Shown: positions 5,146 through 6,891 of the stretch, piece after piece
Layout of the letters: each line of letters opens with the position of its first letter
Position numbering within the stretch: the first letter of the stretch is position 1
Source of the DNA: Candidatus Sigynarchaeota archaeon
GTDB taxonomy: Archaea > Asgardarchaeota > Jordarchaeia > Jordarchaeales > Jordarchaeaceae
Direction: 5' to 3'
Length of the DNA stretch: 6,891 nt
NCBI GenBank assembly: GCA_030587505.1
Contig: JAUQYY010000003.1
Span: 1 to 6,891, forward strand
The notes under the pieces: generated by a model
What the model saw: the letters and a program-made list of their open reading frames with translations, nothing else
Databases searched by the model: none
What the model was told of the DNA's origin: nothing
Made by a program: the position numbers and the translations under genes

Positions 5146-6615
5146 ATGACGTTCGCTTGGGAAGTGCCGGTGCCCACATACGTAACCCTGGTTTTTGTGG
5201 CAATCCTAGTGATAACCTTCGGTTTGCTAGTCACCGAGAGGTTTGACAAGACGCTGGTGGCCTTTTTGGGTGCAGCCGCAACCCTCGGGGCGGGTAAGAT
5301 TTTCTCGGTTGTTTATTCGTGGGTTCCCGCCGTGAACATGCTCATCAGCGGCTCACCCCACGAACTCCTCTTTTCCGACCACGAGGTTTTCGCGGAGATG
5401 ATCGAGTGGGAAACAATCTTCATTATAGTGTCGGTGACCATCATCGCCGTGATCGCTGAGCGCTCAGGCTTGTTCGAGTACATCTCCATCCGAGTGGTCC
5501 AGTTCAGCAAGGGTAGTTTCAAAAGACTTTTCATCTACCTCTGTTTAATCACCTTTTTTCTCTGCATGGTCTTGGGAAACGACCCCGCGTTCATACTCAT
5601 GGGAGCTCTTAGCATAGTGGTCACGCGTACACTGAAAAGGGACCCTGTTCCCTACGTTCTGGGAGCGGTAATCATCAGCAACACCGCAGGGGCGTCTACA
5701 GCGGTTTCCAGTTTCGTGAACATTCTCGTCACCTCGTTTTACAACTATGACCCCTTCTATTACCTCTCGTACCCCTCGTTTCTAATACTAGGCTTCCCGT
5801 TCGCCTTAGTAACATCCCTTATTGGCATCGCTTTCGTTCTCTGGTATTTCAGGAAGGAGTTCCAGCCGCCAAAAGACAAGAAAACCCTACAGGAAATTAG
5901 AACAATGCTGGAGCAGGTTGACCCCTCCTCGGTAATAGAGGACAGAGAATTATTCAGAAAAACAATTTACCTCCTGATTCTGACAATAGCCGGTTTCGTT
6001 GTCGGCGGCCTGGTGGGTGTTCCGTTCTACCTCATAGCAATGATTGCCGCTGGAGCGTTTCTGGTGGCGGACATTAAGGAGCTTAAGAGCAACATTCAGA
6101 AAGTGGACTGGACCCTTATAATCTTCTTCATAGGAATCTTTATAATAATCGGCGGCGTCAACAGCACCGGCATACTGAGAAGCCTAGGTCAGGGAATAGG
6201 CTACCTCTCCATCGGAAACAGCTACGGTGCATCAAGCATTCTGGTAATCTTCTCGGGGCTGCTCTCAGGAATACTCGACAATGTTTCTGTCACCGCTACG
6301 CTGCTGTATGTCGTACAATCAGTGTCAAGCGCCTCCCTCGTATCCCAGAGGCTAATCATATGGTCACTAATCTACGGGGCGAATATGGGAGCCAACCTCA
6401 CACCTCTAGGAGGAATCCCAAACATCATCGCGTTCTCTCTCCTAGCCGAGGAGAACATTTCCCTAAGCTGGAAAAAGTTCTTAAAGATAGGTGTACCCAT
6501 CACCCTGATCACCCTCATCATAGGGATTCTGCTGCTCGGCCTATTCAACTCCACGTTTGGCTGGAGTTTCTTTGAAGAAATGATTCTGCAAAACCTGACA
6601 CATCAAGGCGTATGA
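5146..6615 (+). CDS. ArsB/NhaD (ion transporter) superfamily membrane permease
   Basis: This is a 489-residue, very hydrophobic protein with about 11-13 predicted membrane segments and a central charged loop (about 235-272) separating two halves, as in the ArsB/NhaD/P-protein family (COG1055-like). The second half carries the expected signatures: LDNVS (377-381) in a re-entrant hairpin, and GANMGANLTPLGGIPN (411-426). In the first half the matching places read LGNDPAF (143-149) and SNTAGASTAVSSFVN (178-192), clearly altered. Family members move arsenite, export Na+ in exchange for H+, or carry carboxylates, so the cargo is open. No arsR, arsA or arsC gene is nearby. A TTG at 5119 would add nine residues, but it lies at or before the transcript start predicted from the TATA box at 5091-5100. 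The Shine-Dalgarno is weak (AAGGGG, 5130-5135). Confidence 0.88.
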   Translation: MTFAWEVPVPTYVTLVFVAILVITFGLLVTERFDKTLVAFLGAAATLGAGKIFSVVYSWVPAVNMLISGSPHELLFSDHEVFAEMIEWETIFIIVSVTIIAVIAERSGLFEYISIRVVQFSKGSFKRLFIYLCLITFFLCMVLGNDPAFILMGALSIVVTRTLKRDPVPYVLGAVIISNTAGASTAVSSFVNILVTSFYNYDPFYYLSYPSFLILGFPFALVTSLIGIAFVLWYFRKEFQPPKDKKTLQEIRTMLEQVDPSSVIEDRELFRKTIYLLILTIAGFVVGGLVGVPFYLIAMIAAGAFLVADIKELKSNIQKVDWTLIIFFIGIFIIIGGVNSTGILRSLGQGIGYLSIGNSYGASSILVIFSGLLSGILDNVSVTATLLYVVQSVSSASLVSQRLIIWSLIYGANMGANLTPLGGIPNIIAFSLLAEENISLSWKKFLKIGVPITLITLIIGILLLGLFNSTFGWSFFEEMILQNLTHQGV

Positions 6616-6659
6616 GTAAAGGGTGACGTATCAGATGCAATTGGGGATGCCTTGTTGCA

Positions 6660-6685
6660 TATTTTTTTCCATTTTTTATGATTTT
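6660..6685 (+). terminator. Oligo-T transcription terminator of the permease gene
   Basis: The plus strand has T runs of seven, six and four within this stretch, about 45 bases after the permease stop. Archaeal RNA polymerase commonly terminates at such T-rich non-template-strand tracts without a stem-loop. Confidence 0.5.
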
Positions 6686-6708
6686 GCTAAATTTATGATT
6701 TTGCTAAA
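6675..6708. repeat. Two exact 17-base tandem copies
   Basis: TTTATGATTTTGCTAAA occurs at 6675-6691 and again, with no gap, at 6692-6708. The period of 17 is not a multiple of three, so it does not encode a protein repeat. Confidence 0.9.
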
Positions 6709-6750
6709 AATTTCCGGCTTAACAATGTTAAATTAGCGGAAAAATCATCA

Positions 6751-6762
6751 AAATATATAAAA
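6751..6762 (+). promoter_or_regulatory. Strong TATA-like element for the gene at the right edge
   Basis: AAATATATAAAA lies within an A-rich tract. Its centre predicts transcription starting near 6783-6785, where the right-edge frame opens with TTG. Confidence 0.45.
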
Positions 6763-6783
6763 AAAAGAAATAAAAAACAAAAA

Positions 6784-6891
6784 TTGTGCAACATCCATGA
6801 AAAACTTCTGGCGGCCCTTGGTGGAGGAGGCGTCCTGGGTCTGCTTTCGGGAGCCTTCAGAGGGGGGGTTGCCCCTGCTGGTTCCGCGGGT
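6784..6891 (+). CDS. Start of a possible Gly/Ala-rich protein, cut by the right edge
   Basis: The frame from TTG 6784 is open for all 36 remaining codons and encodes a hydrophobic Gly/Ala/Leu-rich start (LLAALGGGGVLGLLSGAF is residues 8-25) that could be a membrane segment. Its codons are G-rich in the first position and have mixed third positions like the neighbouring genes. The competing frame from ATG 6797 has an extreme excess of G and C in third positions, so it looks less like a gene of this genome. No Shine-Dalgarno is visible, and the TATA element would make the message leaderless. A run of seven G at 6862-6868 makes the frame vulnerable to base-count errors. I do not recognise the family, and the start is uncertain. 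Confidence 0.35.
   Translation, partial: MCNIHEKLLAALGGGGVLGLLSGAFRGGVAPAGSAG

Larger units (their letters stand above)
6616..6783. other. Very AT-rich intergenic gap downstream of the permease
   Basis: After the permease stop there is about 45 bases of ordinary composition, then an AT-rich tract with oligo-T runs, a 17-base tandem duplication, and an A-rich stretch with a TATA element. A GGGTGA (6621-6626) precedes a possible 33-codon frame (6635-6736), which I do not consider a supported gene. Confidence 0.5.

Noticed and set aside
5146..6615. An arsenic resistance operon
   Set aside because: Only the permease superfamily fits. No ArsR, ArsA, ArsC or ArsM is in the window, and the permease signature departs from arsenite pumps.

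Overview
The window looks archaeal. Genes use TTG, GTG or ATG starts, and several have strong Shine-Dalgarno sites of the GGAGG(TGA) type. AT-rich TATA-like boxes lie about 20-60 bases upstream of starts, and the one clear terminator candidate is an oligo-T tract rather than a stem-loop. Base composition is mixed (roughly half GC in genes, very AT-rich in some gaps). I would guess a Thermoproteota/TACK-type lineage, but nothing here fixes the taxon.

Left half, minus strand, in transcription order: a Gfo/Idh/MocA-type NAD(P) oxidoreductase broken by a -1 frameshift (2906 to 1795), an Old Yellow Enzyme family flavin oxidoreductase (1733 to 747), and a fumarylacetoacetate hydrolase (FAH) family enzyme running off the left edge (563 to 1). 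The three could form a small catabolic cluster (oxidation, C=C reduction, then cleavage or dehydration of an oxo-acid). No substrate can be read from the sequence. The genes are separated by 61 and 183 bases and seem to have their own promoter-like elements, so they are a cluster rather than a tightly overlapping operon.

Middle: a plus-strand radical SAM protein (3134-3916) is transcribed divergently from the oxidoreductase. It converges on a second, unrelated radical SAM protein on the minus strand (4967 to 4089). The two use different cysteine motifs (CX3CX2C and CX4CX2C), so they are not recent duplicates.

Right: a plus-strand ArsB/NhaD-superfamily permease (5146-6615) is divergent from the second radical SAM gene. 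After it comes a very AT-rich gap with oligo-T tracts, a perfect 17-base tandem duplication and a strong TATA-like element. The beginning of a probable Gly/Ala-rich protein runs off the right edge.

The points I would look at first are a Tyr-to-Phe change at the usual proton-donor position of the flavin enzyme, the frameshifted dehydrogenase next to it, and a permease whose N-terminal signature has diverged while its C-terminal one is conserved. No rRNA, tRNA, CRISPR array, transposase or integrase was recognised. No clear new defence or mobile system is visible.
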